From Nemertoderma westbladi (Eukaryota; Xenacoelomorpha; Nemertodermatida; Nemertodermatidae), in NCBI GenBank assembly GCA_032718475.1, contig JAUCBJ010000974.1:1-64000 (forward strand): a stretch of 64,000 nt of DNA, read 5' to 3'. Position numbers and translations under genes: made by a program. Under the pieces are notes generated by a model that was not told where the DNA came from, ran no database searches, and saw only the letters and a list, made by a program, of their open reading frames with translations. Each line of letters opens with the position of its first letter. Position 1 is the stretch's first letter. Below are positions 51,863 to 60,904 of this stretch, in pieces.

Positions 51863-54800
51863 CTATTTACTAACATTTGTTGGAGACTTGTAATCTCCAG
51901 ACTTGTTTCGCGTCTCTTCAAGAAGTACGAGACGTTGAGTCGGTCTGTCTACTGTACGACCGTCAATTGTCCGTACAGTCACGGTTCTTGTCACTCCATC
52001 CATAGATGGATGTGTGTCTAAAATTACACCTGTTATCCAGAAGCGTCTTTTTAGATTCACTTCTGCCAACAGCACGTGATCTCCCGCTCTTAAAGTGCGA
52101 GTTTTGTTGTACCAGGTTGTTCTGGCAGAAATAGAGGGCAAATAATGATTTTGCCATATTTCCCAGAATTTGTTAGCTAATAGTTGCATGATTTTCCACG
52201 CTTTTCTACGGTAGCTATCGCATTCTATTGGAATAGAAATAGGCATTAATGTAGTCGGTGCCTGCATAAGCAGGTGTGCTGGTGTTAAAGCAAACTGGGA
52301 TTGTTTGTTATCGGGTACTAATACTATTGGTCTAGTATTTATTATTGCCTCGATTTCAACAAACAATGTTGTCAGTTGGTCGTCTGTCAAGATGTGGTTT
52401 ACTGGAATTACTTTTGCCATGGCTGTTTTTATAGATCTAATCAATCTCTCCCAGACTCCGCCTCTCCATGGACTATCTGGAGGATTAAACTTCCAAACAA
52501 TCTTGTAAGGACGTAGTTCGTTTGAGATTTGATCATGATCTAATTTCTTAAAGGCTCTAGCAATTTCATTTCGAGCACCAACAAAGTTTGTACCTTGGTC
52601 TGAGTACAAGCATTTTACTAGTCCGCGTCTAGCGATAAATCGCCGCAATGCTAGTATAAAAGCGTTGGTGGAAAGATCCATCACACGTTCAATATGAACT
52701 GCCCTACTGGACATGCATGTGAAAATCAGTCCCCAGCGTTTTACTATTATACGTACACGTTTCGTATGTATGGGACCAAAGCAGTCAATTCCAGTCTCTG
52801 TGAAGGGTGGTCTGAATGCCTGTAGTCGTGCTTGTGGAAGTTCACTCATTTCTTGGGTACTTATTCTAGAATGTACCTTCTTACAAATAATACACATACG
52901 CGTCACTGAACTTAACGCTTTACTGGGTCTAATTAATACAAATCTTGTACGTAAGTATGAAAGACAGTGGTGTCTTCCAGCGTGTTTCAGATGTAAATGT
53001 GCATCCAGTATCATTGCACGTTGTAATTCGTGATGTTGCGGTATTATTATTGGGTACCTAAAATCAGTATTAAAGTCAATGTTTTGAAGCCGAGATTTAT
53101 GACAAATTAAGCCATTATAAATTATCGGACTCCAACTCAATATTGGTGACGACTTGATTGGTTGACCTTGACTTATAGATGTGAATTCGCGTGCGAAATA
53201 TCGCAATTGGTAATGGCGAATTAATTTAATTTCACATCTGTCAATCTCAGTCAATGTGAGTCGACGTGTAAAGTCGCGTTTGCCTTTAACGTATTGTACA
53301 AAACGTACAATCCACGCTAATTTTCGGCACGCGTTGGTCCAAGAATCTGTCAAATTTACAATACGGTCGACGTAAGTATTTGTGACGTCATCAGGTAAGT
53401 CAATGGGGAATTTGGAAGGTTTTGTTTTACTAGATGGGCCCACGAGTCCGCCGGTAGGTATTCCCTTGTTGACTGTTGATCCGTCCGGGTCTACAAGTAA
53501 TTTGTCCTTCTTCGTCTTCTTACCTTGATTGTCAGTACTTTGTGTGTCGATCCCTAATGGTGGTTTTAACTCTATGGGATCACTGGGTTTCGGTAAATTT
53601 ATTTTTGTGCCGATATTAATCCCAGGTTTCACCGTAGGTTGTAAGGTTGGTATGTCTCTTGAGCGTAAAGTAACACCTGTATTTACATTAGCGTAGGTAC
53701 TACCCACATCTGTAATACATGAGGTTTCACTGTACTTATGGTTACTCAAGGGTGTCAAGTTTGGTAGTTTGTCAATAGAAGGCCGCTCCAATAGGGAAAC
53801 TGCGGCTTTACTATGTGTTGCTATGTTACTAATGTCTGGTAGAACATCTTGTGAAATGTCTGATAAAATGTTTCGCGGAACATCCGGCGAAACGTCTAGT
53901 GACATGTCTGGCAAAATGTCTGGTTGACCGTCTGGTAACATGTCTGGTTGACCGTCTGGCGATACGTCTGGTTGACCGTCTGGCGATACGTCTGGTAACA
54001 TGTCTGGTTGACCGTCTGGCGATACGTCTGGTTGAGAAAGGCTCGCAAGTCTTCCTGCCCTAACTTTGTGAGTTATATTCTTCCATTTCGCCTTTGGTTT
54101 CTTCTTAAGTTTCGCCGTTGTCTTTTTCTTTGCTTTACCTTTCTTTGGTTTTTTAATTTCGGCGTCCTTAGGAATAGTATTAGACTTGTTATCGTATAGT
54201 GGCGGCCAATGTTGTGTTGCTCTTTGTAAGAATTGTGGTCCGTGTTGCCAAAATTTCTTGTTTTCCGGTTTACAGAATTCCTCAGGCATCATTCCTCGCG
54301 ACGCAATATCAGCTGGATTTTGTGGTCCGGGACAATGTCGCCAATCTTCCTTTATTGAACGGTCTAGAATTTCTGCACGATGGTTAGCTACGAATGTCTT
54401 GAATTCAAGTGTGTCGTTGTTTATATAAAATAAAACTAACGTCGCGTCAGTCCAATAAAATATCTGTAAACTTGACTGTAATTCAGTCTGTATGAGGTTT
54501 ACAATTGTCGTTGACAGAGTTGCGGCTTGTAGCTCAGCGCGTGGTGTCGTCATATACTTAGTAGGCATTGTTTTAGCCTTAGAAGTAATGAGCGATACAT
54601 CAAACTCATCTGAGTCTACTTGTCTGCGCAAATACGCTGTCACTCCAAAGCCGTTGTCACTGGCGTCGGAAAAACAATGTAATTCTAAGTTGTCAGGAAA
54701 TGTCGTCTGTAATGGAAAGTACACCCGGGGTATGGAATAATCCTCTAGCGAAGATAATTGCGCCTCCCAAGTCTTCCATAAGTCCACTTGTTCGTTTGAG

Positions 54801-54967
54801 ATCGGTCCGTCCCATGTCAGTCCATCTTTCCAAATACTGCGCATATATATTCTTGCTTGCAGTATTATTGGGCTGATGAAACCTAATGGATCGAACAGTC
54901 TGCTTAGTTTCGACAAGCAAGACCTCTTTGTCAGAGAATCCCCTTCAGCGTCCAGTTTTACTTTCAC
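51863..54967 (-). CDS. Element B Pol: RNase H and integrase
   Basis: Same frame as the gag-RT segment upstream, after a TGA at 54968-54970. It starts inside the RT connection (LSRLFDPLGFISP), then RNase H (LHCFSDASDNGFG near 54660, QIFYWTDATLVLF near 54450, HCPGPQNPADIASRG near 54320). A long linker of about 450 residues includes a Lys-rich stretch and a DGQPD repeat. Next come the integrase zinc domain (HAGRHHCLSYL...CIICKK, 52990-52880), the core with TGIDCFGP and YSDQGTNFVG, then SPWRGGVWERLIRSIK and a DUF5641-like C-terminus ending at 51863. The DDE residues look present. Confidence 0.88.
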   Translation of the reverse strand: MKVKLDAEGDSLTKRSCLSKLSRLFDPLGFISPIILQARIYMRSIWKDGLTWDGPISNEQVDLWKTWEAQLSSLEDYSIPRVYFPLQTTFPDNLELHCFSDASDNGFGVTAYLRRQVDSDEFDVSLITSKAKTMPTKYMTTPRAELQAATLSTTIVNLIQTELQSSLQIFYWTDATLVLFYINNDTLEFKTFVANHRAEILDRSIKEDWRHCPGPQNPADIASRGMMPEEFCKPENKKFWQHGPQFLQRATQHWPPLYDNKSNTIPKDAEIKKPKKGKAKKKTTAKLKKKPKAKWKNITHKVRAGRLASLSQPDVSPDGQPDMLPDVSPDGQPDVSPDGQPDMLPDGQPDILPDMSLDVSPDVPRNILSDISQDVLPDISNIATHSKAAVSLLERPSIDKLPNLTPLSNHKYSETSCITDVGSTYANVNTGVTLRSRDIPTLQPTVKPGINIGTKINLPKPSDPIELKPPLGIDTQSTDNQGKKTKKDKLLVDPDGSTVNKGIPTGGLVGPSSKTKPSKFPIDLPDDVTNTYVDRIVNLTDSWTNACRKLAWIVRFVQYVKGKRDFTRRLTLTEIDRCEIKLIRHYQLRYFAREFTSISQGQPIKSSPILSWSPIIYNGLICHKSRLQNIDFNTDFRYPIIIPQHHELQRAMILDAHLHLKHAGRHHCLSYLRTRFVLIRPSKALSSVTRMCIICKKVHSRISTQEMSELPQARLQAFRPPFTETGIDCFGPIHTKRVRIIVKRWGLIFTCMSSRAVHIERVMDLSTNAFILALRRFIARRGLVKCLYSDQGTNFVGARNEIARAFKKLDHDQISNELRPYKIVWKFNPPDSPWRGGVWERLIRSIKTAMAKVIPVNHILTDDQLTTLFVEIEAIINTRPIVLVPDNKQSQFALTPAHLLMQAPTTLMPISIPIECDSYRRKAWKIMQLLANKFWEIWQNHYLPSISARTTWYNKTRTLRAGDHVLLAEVNLKRRFWITGVILDTHPSMDGVTRTVTVRTIDGRTVDRPTQRLVLLEETRNKSGDYKSPTNVSK
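53851..54030 (-). repeat. DGQPD-type tandem repeat in the RNase H-integrase linker
   Basis: Codons read QPDVSPDGQPDMLPD and variants over about 60 residues; at DNA level, units of gtctggttgaccgtctggcg and gtctggtaacat. It tapers into degenerate forms (VPRNILSDISQDVLPDIS). This kind of repeat between RNase H and integrase is not seen in elements A, C or D. Confidence 0.85.
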
Positions 54968-57900
54968 TCAAAAGTTGTCTGTGTTCGGGTCCCAAAATAG
55001 TCCCAACACCTTGGTCGTCGGCAGTGGTTCGAACTCTAAGTCAATGTCCCCACCCCCACGTTCAGTCGTTTCGAATGAATTTACTAATTCGGCGCTGTTT
55101 GAGGCAAACTTAGTGAGGTTAAAACCTCCGCCTGCTAAACAGTCCCGTAATTGATGTGCTACTGTTATAGCACGTTCTACTGTGTCACAACTTTGTAATC
55201 CATCGTCTACATAAAAGTCTCGTTCTACGATCTCGATTACCTCTGGGTCATACATATGTTTCTGATCCCTAGCGGTCTGTTTTAGGGCGTACATAGTGCA
55301 GTTTGGGCTGTCTCTGGCACCGAAAACGCGAACTTGCATTTGGTAAGTCGCCGGTGGTTGACTTAAGTCTCCATCCGGGTACCAGAGGAACCTCAAACTG
55401 TCTCTGTCTCGCTCTAACGCTCGCACTTGGTGAAACATCGCTTCGACGTCACAAGTAAATGCTACTTGGCGCTGACGGAAGCGCATAATCACCCCCATGA
55501 GATAATTATTCATGTTTGGTCCGTCCATCAACTCACTGTTGAGAGACATTCCTTCAAACAGGGCCGCGCAGTCGTTAACTACGCGTACTTTATCAGGTTT
55601 GTCGGGGTGTCTCACGTAGTGATGTGGCAAATAGTATGTCTGGTCTGTCACAATCTCTGGGTTAGTCATTTTGATAGCGTATCCTTTTGTTAAATACGTC
55701 TCCATCTGGGTATTATACTGCAGATGGGCTTTCTCGTCCTTTAATAAACGTTGTCGTATTGAGTGTAAACGTCTTAAGGCTAGCGGATAGTTATTGATAA
55801 GTTTAGGGCTTTGGCTACGCCATAGCATCCCTACCTCATAATGTCCGTCTTTCGTCTGGCGGATAGTATCTTCCATGATCTTCAAAGATTGTTTCTCTTG
55901 TTCCGACATACACGGTTCATAACTACCTGGTTCGGCTGTATCTTGTTCCAACCACCTGATAGTTTTCTCTGTTAATTCCTTGTCTAGTGCGGCTTGTTCT
56001 ACTTGACAGTTCCTTAATGCGTCGTCATCGATATCGACGGGCATCGTTAATGTTATTGGTGTAGATAGACTCGCAAGCCTTCCGGCGTTATCATCTGTCG
56101 TCGATGGAACCTCTGCCTGACTCCGCTTCTTCTCAATCTCTATACTAACCTTGTGGATTGGCTGCTCTTTGTGACTTATCGTATTTGCTACACACGTCGT
56201 ACCTGTAACATTGTCGTGTTTTGTCGAACGTAGTGTAGTATAGTCTATGTCAGGTGAAAAGGAATGAATCGAAGTTGTAGTTAGTAAACTACATGTACTT
56301 TGTACATCGTCTTCCTCATCACTTATATCCAGTGTGCGCACAGGCGCTCGAGTATACCACCCTATCGGAGTTCTACAGGCGTAAGCGTTTCCCGCTACGA
56401 CTACCGATGGTCTGGTTTCCCACACTTGATGTAAGTTGAATTGGTCCGTCCCGATCAGCATTGCTACCGACCGATAATTAACAGGACATTCGGGTACACC
56501 AAGGTGTCTGAAATACTTACGGTCCTCTAAGGATTGCTCCGGCACTGGACCCAGTAGATTACTAAAGTCCTTTGTGGCCGCAAAAGTTAAATCCTTAAAG
56601 GGTAACAAAGACCTCTCCTTTTCGCTATGTTGCGATTTCGGAAGAAGAGTGTCCAAGTTTAACTTAACTCGTGTCACTGGTATTGCACGTTGTCCATGCA
56701 TACTACTTACAGTGTACTTCACGTGCTTACCTTGTCTAAGGTCCGTCACGACATCAGCTACTTTCTCATGCACGTAGCTGTGAGATGAGGCTGAATCTAG
56801 GATAGCGTAGATCCTTTTGCTCCCTTTTGTGCCAGTAATCTTAATAGGAATTACGCTGAAACCTTTTAGTTGATCAGGCGTCAGAAGAGCGATCGATGGT
56901 TGTTCGTCTCCCTCCGAGTATATGTCGTCGTCTTCAGATTCTTCACCAGAAGACCCGGATTGTTCTGGGAAGCAATCCCAAATATGTGTCACAAACGTTG
57001 GTGTTGTTCTTGATTCTCGTGTTGTGTAGACAGTGTTACATTTCGCTACGGCTTCCGGGTGTTCCCTAGTGAAGCGTTTTGTCGGCGTATGGCTGTCTGT
57101 GTGGAGCAGACCATCATGGTTGCGTCCACAGTAAGGACAGGTGTCCGTATTTGGGCAATCCTTGCGGACATGTCCATGTTGTGTACACCTCCAACAAGAA
57201 TCTAACGGTCTTATTTGAAGCCGTCGTTCCTCTGAGTTTAATTCACGAAACAGATGACATCTCCTCAGCTGGTGATTGGTATACCGCTTATTAAGCCGCT
57301 CGCAGTATTGGCAACCGCTAAAGTCGGCATTCAGTTGTTGCCTGGTCTGTTTGATGCCAATAGGTGCGGACAGTTTACTACCGTTAGGAAATTGTCTTGT
57401 TTCTGTTGGTGTGGCGTAAGTGGCCGTCCTTGTGGATGTCGTCGGTTGTTTTTGTCGGTTTGATGAAGGTAAGGTGATTCCTTCTGCTACGATGTGTTGG
57501 TCAGTGTAGTTAGATCGAGTCTCTACTACTGCTTCCCTGGATATTAATAGGTACACATCCTCCAGTTTCAAGAATCCACCTCTTTCCTCCCGCTGGTATT
57601 CGATTTTTCGCCACTCCCGACGAAGTCGATGATGTAGTCTTCCTATAATTTTTAATAGGACTGTGGGAGTGTTCCCATAATCGAGTTGTCCAATAGATGT
57701 TAATGTAGTGATAGCGTTTTTAATTTCGTCAGCTAATTTAAGTAAGTCGACGGGTTTTGTAATAGCCCCCCCCTTACAGAGTTCCTCTATCACTGACTTG
57801 GCCATACTAACCGTACCTCCGTAGATTGAAGTTAAGCGATCGTATGCTAACTCGAAGGCATCTGGTACACCGACAAAGGTCTCTGCCAAACGTTTGGGTT

Positions 57901-58249
57901 CTCCCGATAATGTTTGAAGCAGGTAATTAAACTTCTCCCTTGATGTAAAGGCGCACACAGCGATCTGAGATTCAATGTAGTCTACGAAAGTGTGCCAATG
58001 TTTGGAGCTACCGGAAAACTTAGGTGGTTGTTGCACCGGTAGTCCTTGTCTAGCTGCGAATTTAGCTATTTCCTCGGCAACGTTCAAAGTTCCGCGTCCT
58101 GGGTTGGCAATCTGGCTGATGTTCTCTCTTCTAGGCTCTTTTCTTTGATACGATGTGTTTCTCGACGGTATTGGTCTTTGCGGAACTTTAGGATTTCTAT
58201 TGTGTTCGAATTCGGAATTTCTCGAACTGTCGGTGTGAACTTCCTCCAA
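54968..58249 (-). CDS. Element B Gag core, protease and reverse transcriptase
   Basis: 1,093 codons. Gag DUF1759-type domain (KFSGSSKHWHTFVDYIESQI near residues 80-300); knuckles CWRCTQHGHVRKDC and CPYCGRNHDGLLH near 355-385; protease with ILDSASSHSYV near 485 (DSAS in place of the usual DSGS); a linker with a 17-nt motif copy; then RT: YEVGMLWRSQSPK, VRVVNDCAALFEGMSLN, TCDVEAMFHQVRA and the catalytic FYVDD in RDFYVDDGLQS near 1015. The frame is open upstream to the TAA at 58253-58255 and ends at TGA 54968, beyond which RT continues in frame. The displayed first codon is TTG, so translation probably depends on upstream gag. Confidence 0.85.
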   Translation of the reverse strand: MEEVHTDSSRNSEFEHNRNPKVPQRPIPSRNTSYQRKEPRRENISQIANPGRGTLNVAEEIAKFAARQGLPVQQPPKFSGSSKHWHTFVDYIESQIAVCAFTSREKFNYLLQTLSGEPKRLAETFVGVPDAFELAYDRLTSIYGGTVSMAKSVIEELCKGGAITKPVDLLKLADEIKNAITTLTSIGQLDYGNTPTVLLKIIGRLHHRLRREWRKIEYQREERGGFLKLEDVYLLISREAVVETRSNYTDQHIVAEGITLPSSNRQKQPTTSTRTATYATPTETRQFPNGSKLSAPIGIKQTRQQLNADFSGCQYCERLNKRYTNHQLRRCHLFRELNSEERRLQIRPLDSCWRCTQHGHVRKDCPNTDTCPYCGRNHDGLLHTDSHTPTKRFTREHPEAVAKCNTVYTTRESRTTPTFVTHIWDCFPEQSGSSGEESEDDDIYSEGDEQPSIALLTPDQLKGFSVIPIKITGTKGSKRIYAILDSASSHSYVHEKVADVVTDLRQGKHVKYTVSSMHGQRAIPVTRVKLNLDTLLPKSQHSEKERSLLPFKDLTFAATKDFSNLLGPVPEQSLEDRKYFRHLGVPECPVNYRSVAMLIGTDQFNLHQVWETRPSVVVAGNAYACRTPIGWYTRAPVRTLDISDEEDDVQSTCSLLTTTSIHSFSPDIDYTTLRSTKHDNVTGTTCVANTISHKEQPIHKVSIEIEKKRSQAEVPSTTDDNAGRLASLSTPITLTMPVDIDDDALRNCQVEQAALDKELTEKTIRWLEQDTAEPGSYEPCMSEQEKQSLKIMEDTIRQTKDGHYEVGMLWRSQSPKLINNYPLALRRLHSIRQRLLKDEKAHLQYNTQMETYLTKGYAIKMTNPEIVTDQTYYLPHHYVRHPDKPDKVRVVNDCAALFEGMSLNSELMDGPNMNNYLMGVIMRFRQRQVAFTCDVEAMFHQVRALERDRDSLRFLWYPDGDLSQPPATYQMQVRVFGARDSPNCTMYALKQTARDQKHMYDPEVIEIVERDFYVDDGLQSCDTVERAITVAHQLRDCLAGGGFNLTKFASNSAELVNSFETTERGGGDIDLEFEPLPTTKVLGLFWDPNTDNF

Positions 58250-58252
58250 GCG

Positions 58253-59686
58253 TTAGTCGATCTGGGCCAACTTGTTGACAACTGGTCTCAGAATGTCGGC
58301 AAATTGTTGGGTACTGATCGCGTCCGTTGGTTGTAACGCCCTTTGTATTGGTGTATTTTGTGGAGGATTATCGATAAATGAATTATCTGAACGCTCACAT
58401 TTACATTCGTCGGCCGCTCCTGTTCTAAATACCTCGCGTTCCGGGTAATCCGACTCGCTTGAAGTACTACTGTCACCTGGATACAGTGGTCGACGTGCTC
58501 GTGTCCGTTGCGTCGTTCGAATTTTAACATTCCGTTTCGGAACATCGTCCACTGTTCTCCGTTGTTCGGTAGGCTCACAAGTCTTCCTCGAAGTCGTAGA
58601 TTGCGATGTAAACTGATTAAACGGTCGCGTGTCCACTGTTCTCCGTTGTTCGGTAGGCTCACAAGTCTTCCTCGAAGTCTTAGATTGCGATGTAAACTGA
58701 TTAAACGGTCGCGTGTCCACTGTTCTCCGTTGTTCGGTAGGCTCACAAGTCTTCCTCGAAGTCGTAGATTGCGATGTAAACTGATTAAACGGTCGCGTGT
58801 CCACTGTTCTCCGTTGTTCGGTAGGCTCACAAGTCTTCCTCGAAGTCGTAGATTGCGATGTAAACTGATTAAACGGTCGCGTGTCCACTGTTCTCCGTTG
58901 TTCGGTAGGCTCACAAGTCTTCCTCGAAGTCATAGATTGCGATGTAAACTGATTAAACGGTCGCGTGTCCACTGTTCTCCGTTGTTCGGTAGGCTCACAA
59001 GTCTTCCTCGAAGTCGTAGATTGCGATGTAAACTGAACCGGTGGTCGAGTGACAGCGTTTGAATCTAAAGGCCTTGTAGGCCTAAACGTCTTTGGGTACG
59101 TGTAGTGCGTAACGGGTTTTGGTGTCGAAGGTGGACTCACCTGTTTTGTCGTTAGTAGTGCAGGTCCGGTCAATAAACTACTACGATCGGTAATCGGTGG
59201 GTTACTTACCTGGACTTTCAGAATAGGCGACGACGTTGCTCTTGGCGGTATGAACTTGTCCGGAATAACAAACCTGTGTTCCGTCGCACCATGGATAGGA
59301 GAAATATTACTACTACCCGCAATCGAAACAGGTTCCTTAGTCGTAACTGGTGCAAACATAGGAGTTACTTGAGGGAATCTTTGACATAAGTCTTTAACTA
59401 ATTGTCTTTCTCGCCCAGGTGCCCCTACACTTCCTTCCTTCATTCGTTCCTGAATTTGGCGGTGCCTTACCTCTATCTGGTCCAAATCATGTCCGTCACG
59501 AGATCTCATCAATCGATCGCGGGCTAGAAGATCCAGATTTTCCTTGGTTTTGGCTAGTTCTCTCGCCTTCCTTTCGAGTTCGAAATGAAGTTTAACTTCT
59601 TTCTCGCGTTGTTCCGTCTGTTGTTGTTGCGCCTCGAACTCCGCTTGTCGTATAGCTGATTGAGCCTTTATTTGTCGTTTTTTCAA
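58253..59686 (-). CDS. Element B N-terminal Gag, second segment
   Basis: 477 codons in the same frame as the segment on either side, bounded by TGA 59693 upstream and TAA 58253 downstream. It begins with a Gln/Glu/Lys coiled coil (KKRQIKAQSAIRQAEFEAQQQQ), then a Pro/Ser/Thr-rich region, then six copies of a 28-residue repeat, and a Glu/Arg/Ser region before the gag core. Disordered low-complexity character is likely. No catalytic domain. Confidence 0.65.
   Translation of the reverse strand: MKKRQIKAQSAIRQAEFEAQQQQTEQREKEVKLHFELERKARELAKTKENLDLLARDRLMRSRDGHDLDQIEVRHRQIQERMKEGSVGAPGRERQLVKDLCQRFPQVTPMFAPVTTKEPVSIAGSSNISPIHGATEHRFVIPDKFIPPRATSSPILKVQVSNPPITDRSSLLTGPALLTTKQVSPPSTPKPVTHYTYPKTFRPTRPLDSNAVTRPPVQFTSQSTTSRKTCEPTEQRRTVDTRPFNQFTSQSMTSRKTCEPTEQRRTVDTRPFNQFTSQSTTSRKTCEPTEQRRTVDTRPFNQFTSQSTTSRKTCEPTEQRRTVDTRPFNQFTSQSKTSRKTCEPTEQRRTVDTRPFNQFTSQSTTSRKTCEPTEQRRTVDDVPKRNVKIRTTQRTRARRPLYPGDSSTSSESDYPEREVFRTGAADECKCERSDNSFIDNPPQNTPIQRALQPTDAISTQQFADILRPVVNKLAQID
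58540..59040 (-). repeat. 84-bp tandem repeat (28 residues), six copies
   Basis: The motif copies start at exact 84-bp intervals (58571, 58655, 58739, 58823, 58907, 58991). Units are nearly identical, with single-base differences such as gtcgtaga/gtcttaga/gtcatagatt. Each encodes a unit containing FNQFTSQS, SRKTCEPTEQRR and VDTRP. The shared 17-nt motif forms the KTCEP part. Near identity implies recent expansion or homogenisation. Confidence 0.95.
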
Positions 59687-59692
59687 CTCGGC

Positions 59693-60904
59693 TCAGGCTT
59701 CCGAAACTCGCCTTTGTTCGTCCAACTCTGCTGCTCGTCGCTCTAAATCAGCTGCTGCTGCTCGTCGCTCTAAATCAGCTGCTGCTGCTCGTCGCTCCAA
59801 CTCAGCTGCTGTCGCTCGTCGCTCCAACTCAGCTGCTGTCGCTTGTCGTTCCAACTCAGCTGCTGCTGCTTGTTGCGCTAACTCAGCTGCCGCTGTTCGC
59901 TGTACTATTTCTAACTCCAACCTTTCCATCTCAGCCACTTCCAACTCGGCTTGTTCTTGCAGATGAGAGATTCTCGCAACATTTGCAACGCGTAGTTTTT
60001 CTTCCTCTACCGCCGCTTGTACCGTTAACAGTTGAGTTTGTTCCTCAATTTCTCGTTGTTGTCTATAGTGCTGTTGTTGCTGTCTAGAAATTTCTGACGT
60101 CACTATACTTACCTCGCCAATTTCGCTGCGAATACTCACTAACGATTGGTCCAGTATTCCCGGTGCCGATTCGATTTGTACGGGTGAAGTTCCCCTCGTA
60201 TATTCCGGCACGGTTTCCAAATCGCCGACGTCTTCGCCGCACATACGTAAGTGATCCGTCAGATGTTTCAATTGTCCATCCAGTCGGTACAGTTCCTGTT
60301 CTTCCTCGGGCTGTAATAACTCGTCGGAAACCGACTCACCTAGCAACTGGTCCGCTTGTTCCTGTTGTATCTGTCTAACGGTCGTCTTAAACTGAATCAG
60401 TTTCTCTCTAGCGATCATTAATTTCTCGAGGATTCTAAACTGTGTGTCCATATCCTGTCTCTGTCTAGCTAGATCTTGTAGACCAATTAGATTATCTACA
60501 GACTTATGTACTTTACTCTGTACTCTAACCTGTAGGGTGTAGAACTCGAACCGAGACATCGGAGCGGTCAACTCGTCTAATATGCGTTGGCCTTCTCCAA
60601 TACTCCTGGTAATATGCGCCATGTATCCTCCGACGCTTCTAACCACACTTTCCTGGCTTCCTACTGAACTTACCATGTCCGTTTCTCTATGTCTAGGTTG
60701 CGGGACCGTTAGAAAATCCTCGGTCCTGCCGTCGCCTCGTACTACGGCATCCGGTACTCCCGTTGGATGTACTGGTGACGCGCACGGTGTAGGTTCGGTA
60801 GGCTCACGAGTCTTCCCCTGTGGTTCTTCCGCTTCTGACTTATCCGCGTTACATGAGTCATAGTCGGTTTGTGTATTCTTCGTATAGTCTTGTTTGTCAC
60901 TCAT
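59693..60904 (-). CDS. Element B N-terminal Gag, first segment
   Basis: 403 codons from ATG 60904 (MSDKQDYTKNTQTDYDS). A 17-nt motif copy is read as GKTREP near residue 33. The middle is helical (RQRQDMDTQFRILEKLMIAREKLIQFK). The C-terminal third is a regular coiled coil with repeated AAELERR and AADLERR units (about 59710-59880). It stops at TGA 59693-59695; two codons later the same frame continues as a coiled coil, so the stop interrupts one long helix. Confidence 0.7.
   Translation of the reverse strand: MSDKQDYTKNTQTDYDSCNADKSEAEEPQGKTREPTEPTPCASPVHPTGVPDAVVRGDGRTEDFLTVPQPRHRETDMVSSVGSQESVVRSVGGYMAHITRSIGEGQRILDELTAPMSRFEFYTLQVRVQSKVHKSVDNLIGLQDLARQRQDMDTQFRILEKLMIAREKLIQFKTTVRQIQQEQADQLLGESVSDELLQPEEEQELYRLDGQLKHLTDHLRMCGEDVGDLETVPEYTRGTSPVQIESAPGILDQSLVSIRSEIGEVSIVTSEISRQQQQHYRQQREIEEQTQLLTVQAAVEEEKLRVANVARISHLQEQAELEVAEMERLELEIVQRTAAAELAQQAAAAELERQATAAELERRATAAELERRAAAADLERRAAAADLERRAAELDEQRRVSEA

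Larger units (their letters stand above)
47162..60816 (+). repeat. Dispersed 17-nt motif AGGCTCRCRAGTCTTCC in element B
   Basis: Clear copies start (at the A) at 47162, 47696, 50633, 51561, 54039, 58571, 58655, 58739, 58823, 58907, 58991 and 60800. A variant, AGACTCGCAAGCCTTCC, starts at 56067, and there is a weaker match near 53437. All are on the plus strand, antisense to the genes. The core varies as CTCGCGAG, CTCACGAG, CTCGCAAG or CTCACAAG, which is the palindrome CTCGCGAG with one or both CpGs changed to CpA. Copies occur in untranslated, intergenic and coding DNA. In coding DNA the motif is read in two phases (GRLAS and KT[RC]EP). I found none outside element B. Confidence 0.85.

Noticed and set aside
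58508-59062. Plus-strand frame of 184 codons with HCSPLFGRLTSLPRS repeats, and the 208-codon minus frame over the same repeat
   Set aside because: Both are shadows of the 84-bp repeat, which is coding in the gag frame on the minus strand.
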